Assembly: GCA_002687795.1 (NCBI GenBank)
Contig: NZBG01000012.1
Coordinates: 1-33,037, forward strand
DNA: 33,037 bases
From: Candidatus Woesearchaeota archaeon
GTDB lineage: Archaea; Nanobdellota; Nanobdellia; Woesearchaeales; GCA-2687795
Direction: 5' to 3'
Shown: positions 18,423 to 27,211 of the stretch, piece after piece
How the letters are laid out: each line of letters begins with the position of its first letter
How positions within the stretch are numbered: position 1 is the first letter of the stretch
Position numbers and translations under genes: made by a program
The notes under the pieces: generated by a model
What the model saw: only the letters and a program-made list of their open reading frames with translations
The model's database searches: none
What the model was told of the DNA's origin: nothing

Positions 18423-18686
18423 TTAGATAATATCTTCCTCAGAAACAACCATAAAATCACCGGTAGCCAGGACAGCGCTGAAAGGAATCAGAATCTCCCC
18501 GTCTTTATTCTTCTCAAGCTCTAATTTCTCGGTATAAGATGTTGGGCTGCTCAGCACAATATGGATCAGTTCACCGCTTCTTGTCTCAAAGATAATGTCA
18601 CCAACCTCGCCAAATCTTTTACCGGTCTTGCTTACAACCGTCTTGCCTATAAGCTGTTTTGAGAACTTTTTTTCTTCTTCTGCCAT
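18423..18686 (-). CDS. PRC-barrel domain protein
   Basis: 87 aa; LIGKTVVSKTGKRFGEVGDIIFETRSGELIHIVL. Confidence 0.8.
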   Translation of the reverse strand: MAEEEKKFSKQLIGKTVVSKTGKRFGEVGDIIFETRSGELIHIVLSSPTSYTEKLELEKNKDGEILIPFSAVLATGDFMVVSEEDII

Positions 18687-18794
18687 ATTTTCCCCTCTAC
18701 CTGTTTAGTAAAATAAATGGTGGATGCAGATATATATAAATGTTTCTATACCCCATAAGATAAATTAATCTAAATTTGAACATCACCTGACTTT

Positions 18795-19859
18795 TCAGTA
18801 ATTCAGCTTAAACCTCAACACAGCCCCTATGCCACCTAAACCTTCAAGCTTCTTGCCAGCTTCATTATCCCCGCTGATGATAAAAATCTCAGCCTTCATC
18901 TGCTCTGTCAGCTTCATCAGCTCTTCAATTTCACTAAATCTATTCTCCTGCCTGCTCTTTTGTATCAAAGAGTCTGTAACCAATAATTTGGTAACAGCGC
19001 CAGCATTAACAGCCCCTTTAACCTCTTTTAATCCATAAGCCGCCAGATTATCCTTAGAAATCTCCTTAAAAAGCTCCTCAACAAGCCCCATTTCCTTTGC
19101 AATCCTTTCTTTCTTTAGGATATTCCTTATCTCATCCCTTTTTAAGACCTCGTTAACCCCTGAGCTGCCTGTGTTAGAGCAGGTAGCCAAAACAATCTTT
19201 TTCTTTAATTCCTCGTTCTTAGCTGTCTTCATCAGCTCTTCCTTCCAGAACGCAGGAGAAGCAAGCAGTATATGCCTTATCTTATACCTTTTATCATATT
19301 CTTCTATCTTCCTTATAATATCAGAATAAAAAGTATTCTTTACATTGACCCCTTCAACCTTCTTACTAACATCCCCCTTAAGATGAGAAAGCAGCTTATA
19401 GCCCTGCTTCTTAAGCAACCCAAAATCAGCCTCTTCCCTGTCAAAAACGCAGATTAGAATATCCTCCTTCCTTTGCTCCTTTGCCTCTTTCAGCCTATCT
19501 AACTGGAACTTCAGCCAATGCTCTTTAATAACAGTTATCACACTATTCTCTTCTATGTTAAATGTATGGTAAGAGCCTTTCTGGACATCCTCAGGCCCTT
19601 CTATGATTATCCCCGAGACCCTTAAAATATCAGAATACTTATGAAACTCTAACTTCTCCGCTTTTATAGAGATAAAGACATGTTTCTTAGCAACCTTCTG
19701 CGCTCTCTCGCCTTCCTTGCCAAGCTTGATCTTTCTTATTGTTTTCCCCCGGACTATATCCTCAGGCTCTATAACCTGGCTTAGATACCATAAATCATCC
19801 ATGGTTTTTATCTTAACAGTAACCAATCCTTTTTTGGCATTTTGCTTTATTATATCCAT
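18795..19859 (-). CDS. pelA: mRNA surveillance protein Pelota (Dom34)
   Basis: 354 aa; GLVTVKIKTMDDLWYLSQVIEPEDIVRGKTIRKIK N-terminal domain and eRF1-like domains 2-3. Confidence 0.92.
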   Translation of the reverse strand: MDIIKQNAKKGLVTVKIKTMDDLWYLSQVIEPEDIVRGKTIRKIKLGKEGERAQKVAKKHVFISIKAEKLEFHKYSDILRVSGIIIEGPEDVQKGSYHTFNIEENSVITVIKEHWLKFQLDRLKEAKEQRKEDILICVFDREEADFGLLKKQGYKLLSHLKGDVSKKVEGVNVKNTFYSDIIRKIEEYDKRYKIRHILLASPAFWKEELMKTAKNEELKKKIVLATCSNTGSSGVNEVLKRDEIRNILKKERIAKEMGLVEELFKEISKDNLAAYGLKEVKGAVNAGAVTKLLVTDSLIQKSRQENRFSEIEELMKLTEQMKAEIFIISGDNEAGKKLEGLGGIGAVLRFKLNY

Positions 19860-19912
19860 TATCTTCTAATAAAACAAAAGCTTTATATATAAAATTATTT
19901 ATAGTATAGGCA

Positions 19913-21112
19913 ATGTTTAACAGAAAAAAGGGCCAGACGAGTCCTGGCGGGCAAGCCGCGTCACTTATAGGACTTATATTGCTATTGATTGTTTTCTATA
20001 TAGTGTTTCTTCCGCCATCTGAGAGAGAGGCTTTGTTGGACGGTGATGGTGATGAAGATGATGGAGATGATGACAATGGGGAAAATATCAATGAAACCCT
20101 GCTCTCGGAAGCTGTTGGCACATTATCTTATCTTGGGAAAGATAAGGTTGAAAAAACCATCCCGAACATCTACCTGTCTGAAGCCACAAACGCTAAAGAA
20201 ATTGAAAAATTTAACCCTTTTTATATAAAAAACAGCTGGTTCGACAAGAAATCCAAGACCCTAAGTTTTAATATAGACAATCTTGAAAACACTGATAATT
20301 TTATACTATCTTTTAAGGCAAGGACACATAAAGGAATCCTCACAATAAAACTAAACGAGAGGGTAATATACGAATATAGCGTTAACAAGCTTGACGTTGG
20401 GCCTATTAAGCTTAAGAAGGACTTGTTAAAAGAAAATGATAACGTTCTTGAATTCTCTGTTTCCGGCATAGGCGCAAAGTTCTGGAAAACAAATGAATAC
20501 AGCATAGAGGATACAAGAATTTTTGCTGATATAACAGACCTCAGCAGGCAAAAGAGCCAGAACATATTCATCCTCACAAGCGGGGAGTACCAAAACATAA
20601 ACAAGGCGAAAATAAGAATGATTCCTTACTGCTCCGGGCAGGAAAGCGTTGGCGTACTGAACATCTGGATAAACAACCATGACATTTACTCATCCTTGCC
20701 TGTATGCGATGACCCTATTGTACAGGAAATCCCTATTGACATAATAAACATAGGAGAAAATAATATAGTCTTCAAGTCAGATGACGGCTCTTATTCTGTT
20801 GAGCAAGTAAGATTAACATTTGACCTGAAAGAAACAAAATCTGTGACATACTTCTTTGAGCTGGAACAAGAAGACTATGATGACATCACTAATGAAGACA
20901 AGAGCGCTTACTTAAAGCTGGAATTTGTTGATGATGATGAGCCAAAGGAAGCGGAGATAAGCGTTAACGGCCATAAAGTAATGGTAGACCAGACAAAGCC
21001 GGAATATTCAAGGAGAATAGACCACTGGGTAAAGGCCGAGAACAACTATGTTATAATCAAGCCAAAGACGTTGCTGAAGATTGTCAGCATGGATATTTAT
21101 CTTGAGGATTAG
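19913..21112 (+). CDS. Membrane-anchored secreted protein of unknown function
   Basis: 399 aa; N-terminal TM (AASLIGLILLLIVFYIVFLPP), acidic linker, beta-rich ectodomain. Stop is TAG. Confidence 0.65.
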   Translation: MFNRKKGQTSPGGQAASLIGLILLLIVFYIVFLPPSEREALLDGDGDEDDGDDDNGENINETLLSEAVGTLSYLGKDKVEKTIPNIYLSEATNAKEIEKFNPFYIKNSWFDKKSKTLSFNIDNLENTDNFILSFKARTHKGILTIKLNERVIYEYSVNKLDVGPIKLKKDLLKENDNVLEFSVSGIGAKFWKTNEYSIEDTRIFADITDLSRQKSQNIFILTSGEYQNINKAKIRMIPYCSGQESVGVLNIWINNHDIYSSLPVCDDPIVQEIPIDIINIGENNIVFKSDDGSYSVEQVRLTFDLKETKSVTYFFELEQEDYDDITNEDKSAYLKLEFVDDDEPKEAEISVNGHKVMVDQTKPEYSRRIDHWVKAENNYVIIKPKTLLKIVSMDIYLED

Positions 21113-21181
21113 AATAATTAAACTATGTGTTAACTAATTTCTGTAAGGCGAAAAAAAGTTTTTCAAACTTATTTAGTAATG

Positions 21182-21862
21182 TTATTCAACCACAGTCCCC
21201 TTAAACTCCTTATTCTCTAGAAAACCCTTAAAATTCTCCAGCTCAGTGCCTTTCATAATAATAACCTTAATCCCCAGCTTCTCAGCTTTCTCAGAGGCAA
21301 CAGGATCAAAAGGCAGGTTCATTCCCGCTTTCCATTTATTACCCACAACTCTTCTGAAGTCTTTCCAGGAAATATTTTCCAAAGGCTTTGCATCCTTATA
21401 TTTCTTAGGGTCCTTATCATACACATATTCCACATTAGAAAGATTGATAACAGCACTGGCATTAAGGCTATCTGCAAACAAAACAGCATCTTTATCTGTT
21501 GAGCAGCCAGGCAGCCAGCCTGCGCAGACGATTATCTTCTTATCTGTATTAACTTTCTTAGAATAATCAATAATCACCTTTTCATAAGCCTGCTCAGAAA
21601 ATATTGCCCTCACAAGCTCAGCATTTAATCTTGTTGCCATGATGCCTATCCAGTCATAATCAGTATCCTTGACCTTAGCTATCTTAGCGGCATACTCATA
21701 ATACCTCCTGCATACCCTGCCCCCGCCGCATACAATAACAGCTCTGTTCCCATCCTTAACAAAATCAAGGATTATCTTTCTAAAACCCTTCAGGAAACTG
21801 ACATCAACCTCATCAGGCGCGATTATTGAGCCTCCAAGCGATATTATAACAGTTTTTGCCAT
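21182..21862 (-). CDS. pyrH: UMP kinase (archaeal type)
   Basis: TVIISLGGSIIAPDEVDVSF, VCGGGRVCRRYYEYA, INLSNVEYVYDKDPKKYKDAKP. Confidence 0.9.
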   Translation of the reverse strand: MAKTVIISLGGSIIAPDEVDVSFLKGFRKIILDFVKDGNRAVIVCGGGRVCRRYYEYAAKIAKVKDTDYDWIGIMATRLNAELVRAIFSEQAYEKVIIDYSKKVNTDKKIIVCAGWLPGCSTDKDAVLFADSLNASAVINLSNVEYVYDKDPKKYKDAKPLENISWKDFRRVVGNKWKAGMNLPFDPVASEKAEKLGIKVIIMKGTELENFKGFLENKEFKGTVVE

Positions 21863-21958
21863 AACAAACCTAAGACAGAATCTTTATAAAAAGCTTTCTA
21901 AAACAAATAGACTAAAACAAATGAAAAAATTTTTAAACAGCGCTTGATTGCTCTTTTT

Positions 21959-23671
21959 ATGCAAGAAAAATTAAAAGAGATAGCAAAGAAAACCGAAGGC
22001 TCTGAATTCTATACATCATTTCCTCGAGGCTACAAGCCAGGAAAAACAAAATACATCATAACCACAGGCTCGGTTATATCCGGTGTGGGAAAAGGAACAT
22101 TTTCCTCCTGCCTTGGCAGCATGCTGAGGATGTATCATGGGCTTAATATAACCCCTTTAAAATTTGAATGCTATGTAAACTATGACGCAGGCACACTAAA
22201 CCCTTACAGGCATGGAGAAGTCTTTGTTCTTGATGACGGCACAGAAACAGACCTTGACCTGGGAACATATGAAAGGATGCTTAACAAAAGCCTGACAAAA
22301 AACAGCTTTGTAACAATGGGCAGGGTCTTCAAAACAATAATAGACAAAGAAAGGAAAGGCGATTACCTTGGCAGAGACGTAGAATTTATTCCTCATATAA
22401 CAGGCGAAATAAAAAGCTTTGTAAGAAAGCTTGCAGTCGAATCAAAAGCTGACATTCTCATGATTGAAATCGGCGGCACAGTTGGAGAGATCCAGAACTC
22501 TCTCTACCTTGAAGCGATGAGAGAGCTTGCATATGAAGAAGGCAGGCAGAACGCATGCTTCATCAACGTTACCTACATCCTTCAGCCAGGCTCTCTTGGA
22601 GAGCAGAAAAGCAAAGCAGCCCAGCTGGGAATAAAAGCCCTGATGAGCGTTGGCATACAGCCTGACATAATAATCTGCAGGTCTGAAAAGCCCATAACAG
22701 AAAAAATCAAGGAAAAAATAAGCATATACTCCAATGTCCCAGTCTCAAGAACGATAGGCTTCCATGACACAAGGAACATATACAAATTCCCGTTAACGCT
22801 AAAAGAAAAAGAAATTGACAAAGCTGTTCTTGAAATCCTAAGCCTCAAGCCAGGCAAATCTGTTCCTGAGCTGAAAAAATGGAAAGAGCTTGTAGAAAAA
22901 ATAGACAAAGCTGAAAAAGAAATAACAATAGGCATGGCAGGAAAATATACAAACGTCCATGACTCTTACATAAGCATACTAAAAGCATTGGAGCACACTG
23001 CGCCATATTATAATGCATCCATAAAAATAAAATGGATAGAAGCTGAAGAAATAGAAAAAGGCAGAGTTTCTGTTAAGGACGCCCTAAAAGACATTGACGC
23101 CCTCATTGTCCCGGGCGGCTTTGGCAAGAGAGGCACAGAAGGAAAGATTGAATGCATAAAATATGCAAGAGAAAACAATGTACCCTTCCTTGGCTTATGC
23201 TTCGGCTTCCAGATGGCAGTCATAGAATATGCAAGAAACATGTGCGGAATAAAAGAAGCAAACTCCACAGAAGTTGAGCCCGAATGCAAAGAAAACGTGA
23301 TAGACTTCCTCCCTGAGCAAAAAAAGATAGAAGGCCTTGGGGGAAATATGAGGCTTGGCAGTTATCCAGCAGTCCTCAAAAAAGGAAGCCTTGTCTGTGG
23401 TTTGTATAATAATGAGAAGATAGATGAAAGGCATCGCCATAGGTATGAAGTAAACAATAAATATGTTGAGCAGCTGGAAAAGAAAGGGCTGGTTTTCTCA
23501 GGCAGATCCCCAAAAGGAAACCTTATGGAATTCTTAGAGCTCCCCGGCCATAGGTTCTTTATAGGAACCCAGGCTCACCCATGCTTCAAATCAAGGCCAA
23601 GCAGCCCAAGCCCTGTCTTCTCCGGGCTGATTAAAGCTGCTCTTGAACATTCTCAGAAAAAGTCTACATAA
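21959..23671 (+). CDS. pyrG: CTP synthase (divergent)
   Basis: TTGSVISGVGKGT, NPYRHGEVFVLDDGTETDLDLG, EIGGTVGEIQ, GLCFGFQMAVIEYARN (glutaminase Cys). ATG 21959 preferred over TTG 21944. Confidence 0.92.
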   Translation: MQEKLKEIAKKTEGSEFYTSFPRGYKPGKTKYIITTGSVISGVGKGTFSSCLGSMLRMYHGLNITPLKFECYVNYDAGTLNPYRHGEVFVLDDGTETDLDLGTYERMLNKSLTKNSFVTMGRVFKTIIDKERKGDYLGRDVEFIPHITGEIKSFVRKLAVESKADILMIEIGGTVGEIQNSLYLEAMRELAYEEGRQNACFINVTYILQPGSLGEQKSKAAQLGIKALMSVGIQPDIIICRSEKPITEKIKEKISIYSNVPVSRTIGFHDTRNIYKFPLTLKEKEIDKAVLEILSLKPGKSVPELKKWKELVEKIDKAEKEITIGMAGKYTNVHDSYISILKALEHTAPYYNASIKIKWIEAEEIEKGRVSVKDALKDIDALIVPGGFGKRGTEGKIECIKYARENNVPFLGLCFGFQMAVIEYARNMCGIKEANSTEVEPECKENVIDFLPEQKKIEGLGGNMRLGSYPAVLKKGSLVCGLYNNEKIDERHRHRYEVNNKYVEQLEKKGLVFSGRSPKGNLMEFLELPGHRFFIGTQAHPCFKSRPSSPSPVFSGLIKAALEHSQKKST

Positions 23672-25064
23672 TATTCTTTCTTAACATATTTTTTGCAATC
23701 TTGATAAACTCTTCCTCCTTCTCTGAAGGTATGATCGCGCCGGCTGCCTGGGGATGGCCTCCTGAATCCCCGCAACCCACTTTCTTAATGATCTCTGTAA
23801 TAATCTGCCTTAAATCAACATCCTCAATGTTGCTCATACTTGCTATCCTTAATGAAACCTTCACCGTATTCTCCTCTGTCCTTGCCAAAGACATGATATA
23901 AGTGCCCTCCTCAATATTATTAGACCTTGACAGGATAGACGCAATAGTGCCGATCATTGAAGGCATAATATTATCCTTTGCATTAATAATCATCAGGCCC
24001 TTTTCTTTAAATATGCAATCTGAATCTTTATTCTCAGTATGCCACTTCAACGCTTTCACTATCTCTTTCTTATACTCATTAAGATTATTAATCGCCTTTC
24101 GCTTGGACTTCTCCTCATTTAAACAAACGCCAATCCCCAAAGACGCCTTATTAAGCCTGCCGCAGGAATTAAGAAGCGTGGAAAACTCTTTTGCATCCCT
24201 CAAAGGGCACTCCTTATCTTCCTCTATAAGCGTATACACATTGCCCAGAACATCCTCCGGATTCTTTTCAGCTGACCTCTTTAAGATAATAGCTGTCACA
24301 AGCTTCTTCATCTCATCTTCTGTCAGATGTATAAGCTTTCTCCAGCCTTTCTCTGTTTTTGGGTTGATGCCTACCTGGTCAAGAAACTGTATAACGCCTG
24401 ACTCAGAGCCAGTCACCCCTGGAATATAAGGGTCTGAGCAGTACTCCAGCACTTTATGGATTGGCTTTGTCTGCGCCCCAAATATCCTCAGCCCCTTTTT
24501 AACTTCAATCTTCTTCCCGCTAACCGCAATATCCAATATATCCCTATTCAGCCTCTGAAAACCGTTCTCCTCCTGCACATCCCCAATAGCCCCTATCACC
24601 GCTATATGCGCCATATCAATATTCTTATCCAGAGAAGAACAAAAAAGGTAAACAACCCCTGCCCCCGAAATTTCCTTTCCCCCGTCTATGCCAAACAGGT
24701 TAGGATTAATATGATAAGGAGACGCCTGTTTATCCTCAATCTCATGATGGTCTAAAATAAAGAAATTCTTATTATGGAACAGCTTCTTAATGCTGTTAAA
24801 ATAAGCGCTCCCCAAATCTGTAAAAATAAAAGTATTATAATCCTCCTTAGAAAGCTCTTCCAGCACCTCCTCACTCAGCTGCTGTACTATAGAAATAGAA
24901 TATCTCCTGTTCTCAGATGTCAGCAGCTTGATTAAAATAGAGCATGCGCAGATGCCGTCGCAATCCAGATGGGAAACAACCCTCACAGCTCCATTTTTAT
25001 CTATCTTCCTGAATTCTTTAGCGCTTTCTCTTAGATGCTCCCTAAAAAGCTCATACTTATCCAA
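23664..25064 (-). CDS. DHH family phosphoesterase (archaeal RecJ-like)
   Basis: SHLDCDGICACSIL, ILDHHEIED (DHH), GCGDSGGHPQAAGAII (DHHA1). TTG start at 25064; 3' end overlaps pyrG convergently by 8 nt. Confidence 0.88.
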   Translation of the reverse strand: MDKYELFREHLRESAKEFRKIDKNGAVRVVSHLDCDGICACSILIKLLTSENRRYSISIVQQLSEEVLEELSKEDYNTFIFTDLGSAYFNSIKKLFHNKNFFILDHHEIEDKQASPYHINPNLFGIDGGKEISGAGVVYLFCSSLDKNIDMAHIAVIGAIGDVQEENGFQRLNRDILDIAVSGKKIEVKKGLRIFGAQTKPIHKVLEYCSDPYIPGVTGSESGVIQFLDQVGINPKTEKGWRKLIHLTEDEMKKLVTAIILKRSAEKNPEDVLGNVYTLIEEDKECPLRDAKEFSTLLNSCGRLNKASLGIGVCLNEEKSKRKAINNLNEYKKEIVKALKWHTENKDSDCIFKEKGLMIINAKDNIMPSMIGTIASILSRSNNIEEGTYIMSLARTEENTVKVSLRIASMSNIEDVDLRQIITEIIKKVGCGDSGGHPQAAGAIIPSEKEEEFIKIAKNMLRKNIM

Positions 25065-25081
25065 TTTATTTCACAATAGAA

Positions 25082-25537
25082 TTATTCTATATATAAATTC
25101 AGTTTCTTTGGCTCAAACTTCCAGTTCAAAGGAAGCCTTTTTGCCCTTTTGTAGTATTTGACCAGCCTTTTGATCTTTGACTCAGTAAGCTGCAGCCCTC
25201 TTAGCGCGCTCTTATCATGCTTGTTATTCTCTAAATGCTTCTTTTCATTTATTGCCTTCTTAATCAAGGCCATTAAATCCTCTGGAAGCTCTTTCAGAAG
25301 GCTGCTCTCTTTCAGGATTTTTGTGATTTTCTTCTTAGTGACAGCGGAAACATCAGGTATCCCATACGTATCCCTTAGTATGATTCCTATATCTGATGCT
25401 GTCTTGCCTTCCTTAGCAAGCTTTGTGACCAACAGCTCAACCTCTTTAGGCTTATACCTCACCCAAGTGGATATTACCTTCTTTGAAGGTTTTGTTGAGC
25501 CTGCCTTTCCCTTCTTTCTTGAATACATACGTGCCAT
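25082..25537 (-). CDS. rps15: 30S ribosomal protein uS15
   Basis: MARMYSRKKGKAGSTKP...TWVRYKPKEVELLVTKLAKEGKTASDIGIILRDTYGIPDV. Confidence 0.93.
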   Translation of the reverse strand: MARMYSRKKGKAGSTKPSKKVISTWVRYKPKEVELLVTKLAKEGKTASDIGIILRDTYGIPDVSAVTKKKITKILKESSLLKELPEDLMALIKKAINEKKHLENNKHDKSALRGLQLTESKIKRLVKYYKRAKRLPLNWKFEPKKLNLYIE

Positions 25538-25735
25538 TTTATTATATTATAAGGAAACAAAGAAATTCTTGTCTCCAGTATAGGAAAGTTAATTACAACC
25601 TGCCTATCTCTTGATTATTATAAGAAAGGCTGGCTTATTTATAAAGATTTTGGTTGGGTTACAGTCCAGGGCAATAAACTTTATATACCACTCAATAATC
25701 CCATTTATCATAACAAAACAAGGGAGATGATCATA

Positions 25736-25999
25736 ATGAAAAAACAAGTTGAAGAGCACAAGTTTGGAGATTTATTTCAAGGGAGGGTACACGTATTTGA
25801 TGGTTTTCCGTTTCCTTTAACGGGAGGAGAGTATGTGCTGATGCATTCTGGCTTACCAGCACCTTGTTTAGAGCAAAGATGCGACGAGCATCCTAATAAC
25901 AACAGAACCGGTTCTGCTGCTGTGATGCGCCAGAGAGGATGCGACGCTAAACCCAGTGAATATTGCAAAAGGCCTTACCTACACAGGTATGGGAAATAA
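25736..25999 (+). CDS. Small Cys-containing protein of unknown function, tandem paralog 1
   Basis: FGDLFxxxVxVFDGFPFPLTGGEYVLMHSGLPAPCLEQRCDEH; ATG 25736 follows AGGGAG. Shares the core with the downstream ORF. Confidence 0.6.
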   Translation: MKKQVEEHKFGDLFQGRVHVFDGFPFPLTGGEYVLMHSGLPAPCLEQRCDEHPNNNRTGSAAVMRQRGCDAKPSEYCKRPYLHRYGK

Positions 26000-26004
26000 T
26001 CACA

Positions 26005-26238
26005 ATGAAAGAACCAGAGCCAAGATTCGGAGATTTGTTTAAGGAGTATGTATGCGTATTTAATGGATTTCCGTTTTCTTTAACAGGAGGAGAGTATGTA
26101 CTGATGTATTCTAGCTTATCAGCACCTTGTTTAGAGCAAAGATGCGACAGACATTTTAATGATAGTAAAGGCTGCTCTGCTGTTAATGATAAAAACATTT
26201 CAAAGGGCGTGAAGCGCCAGGGCTGGTATAGAAAATAA
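26005..26238 (+). CDS. Small Cys-containing protein of unknown function, tandem paralog 2
   Basis: MKEPEPRFGDLFKEYVCVFNGFPFSLTGGEYVLMYSSLSAPCLEQRCDRH; high nucleotide similarity to paralog 1 in the core. Confidence 0.6.
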   Translation: MKEPEPRFGDLFKEYVCVFNGFPFSLTGGEYVLMYSSLSAPCLEQRCDRHFNDSKGCSAVNDKNISKGVKRQGWYRK

Positions 26239-26376
26239 GCAAACTTAGTGAAGCATCAATAAAAACAAAATCATATATAGGCTGGCTTTCTAGCTATTGT
26301 TAAAGACTATCTAATAATAGTAACATTTATAAAAAAGAAAGGATTCCTCAAAATATTAATTTAGGGGGTAGATAAT

Positions 26377-26823
26377 ATGATTAAACAACTAAAGAAATCT
26401 TTTATAGGGTTAACAGCCTTTTTGGCTGTGATGATATGCTTAACAGGCTTCTCTTTGATTGTTGCAGGGCAGTACTCTGGAGCAGATGTTCAGGAAAAAG
26501 AAGGTGCGCCTGAATTCAAGTCATATGTAGTAACTATGTCTGAACAGTACACACTAAACTATCAGGTGGCAAGGTTATACAATGTTAAGATTGATGTTGA
26601 AGAGGTATCACCTGGAAAACTAAACCTAAGGCAGAATGATATAGTAAAGCTGATGGTTGATAGCGGCTTTGGCTGCGTGTTCAGCATCCATGGGTATGGC
26701 ATATCAGTGTATGTTCCTAAGGATGTAAAGACAGAGATTGCATTTAATGCTGTCAGGAAGGGCGTCTTTGCATATTCCTGCAAGGGAGAAATAGAAAGGG
26801 CAGGATTGGTTGAGGTTTATTAA
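26377..26823 (+). CDS. Secreted/membrane-anchored cupredoxin-like protein
   Basis: N-terminal TM; C-terminal LRQNDIVKLMVDSGFGCVFSIHGYGISVYVPKDVKTEIAFNAVRKGVFAYSCKGE resembles the COX2-type cupredoxin fold; SD-like AGGGGGT upstream. Confidence 0.6.
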   Translation: MIKQLKKSFIGLTAFLAVMICLTGFSLIVAGQYSGADVQEKEGAPEFKSYVVTMSEQYTLNYQVARLYNVKIDVEEVSPGKLNLRQNDIVKLMVDSGFGCVFSIHGYGISVYVPKDVKTEIAFNAVRKGVFAYSCKGEIERAGLVEVY

Positions 26824-26853
26824 ACCTCTTTTTTATTTCTTTTTTTCTAAATA

Positions 26854-26893
26854 AAGCGATGCGAGAAAACATAAAATAGCCCTGTCAGGATTC
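26854..26893. repeat. Direct repeat copy A (tRNA 3'-end duplication)
   Basis: AAGCGATGCGAGAAAACATAAAATAGCCCTGTCAGGATTC, 39/40 identical to 26968-27007. Confidence 0.9.
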
Positions 26894-26967
26894 CCACATA
26901 AGGGTTTCACCCTTATCAACCCGTGGTCTATCACTCACTTCGTTCGTGATAGCCCGACTTGGTTACG

Positions 26968-27007
26968 AAGCGATACGAGAAAACATAAAATAGCCCTGTC
27001 AGGATTC
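26968..27007. repeat. Direct repeat copy B (contains tRNA 3' end)
   Basis: AAGCGATACGAGAAAACATAAAATAGCCCTGTCAGGATTC. Confidence 0.9.
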
Positions 27008-27075
27008 GAACCTGAGTCGCAAGGTCCAGGGCCTTATGCTTAAATTTGCATGCTTGACCACTACACTACAGGGCT
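26991..27075 (-). tRNA. tRNA-Gln-like (apparent CTG anticodon) with about 12-nt insertion in the anticodon stem
   Basis: Minus strand AGCCCTG...CAGGGCT acceptor, D-arm GTGTAGTGGTCAAGCATGC, T-arm TCAGG-TTCGAAT-CCTGA, anticodon arm (GC)AAGG-CCCTGGA-CCTTG(C) once 12 nt are removed; 85 nt total versus 73 expected. Confidence 0.65.
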
Positions 27076-27211
27076 ATAATGCAAGAATATCCAAAGTGAT
27101 TTATAAATCTTTATAATAAAGACATTGCCAAAGGAATTTTTGTAAAAAATTCTTTGTAGCCTTTCAGAAGAAGATAAAAGGATAAGATTATTATTTTTCA
27201 GTAAAACTTAT

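Noticed and set aside
23664-23671. 8-nt convergent overlap of pyrG and the DHH gene
   Set aside because: Short convergent overlaps are common in compact archaeal genomes.
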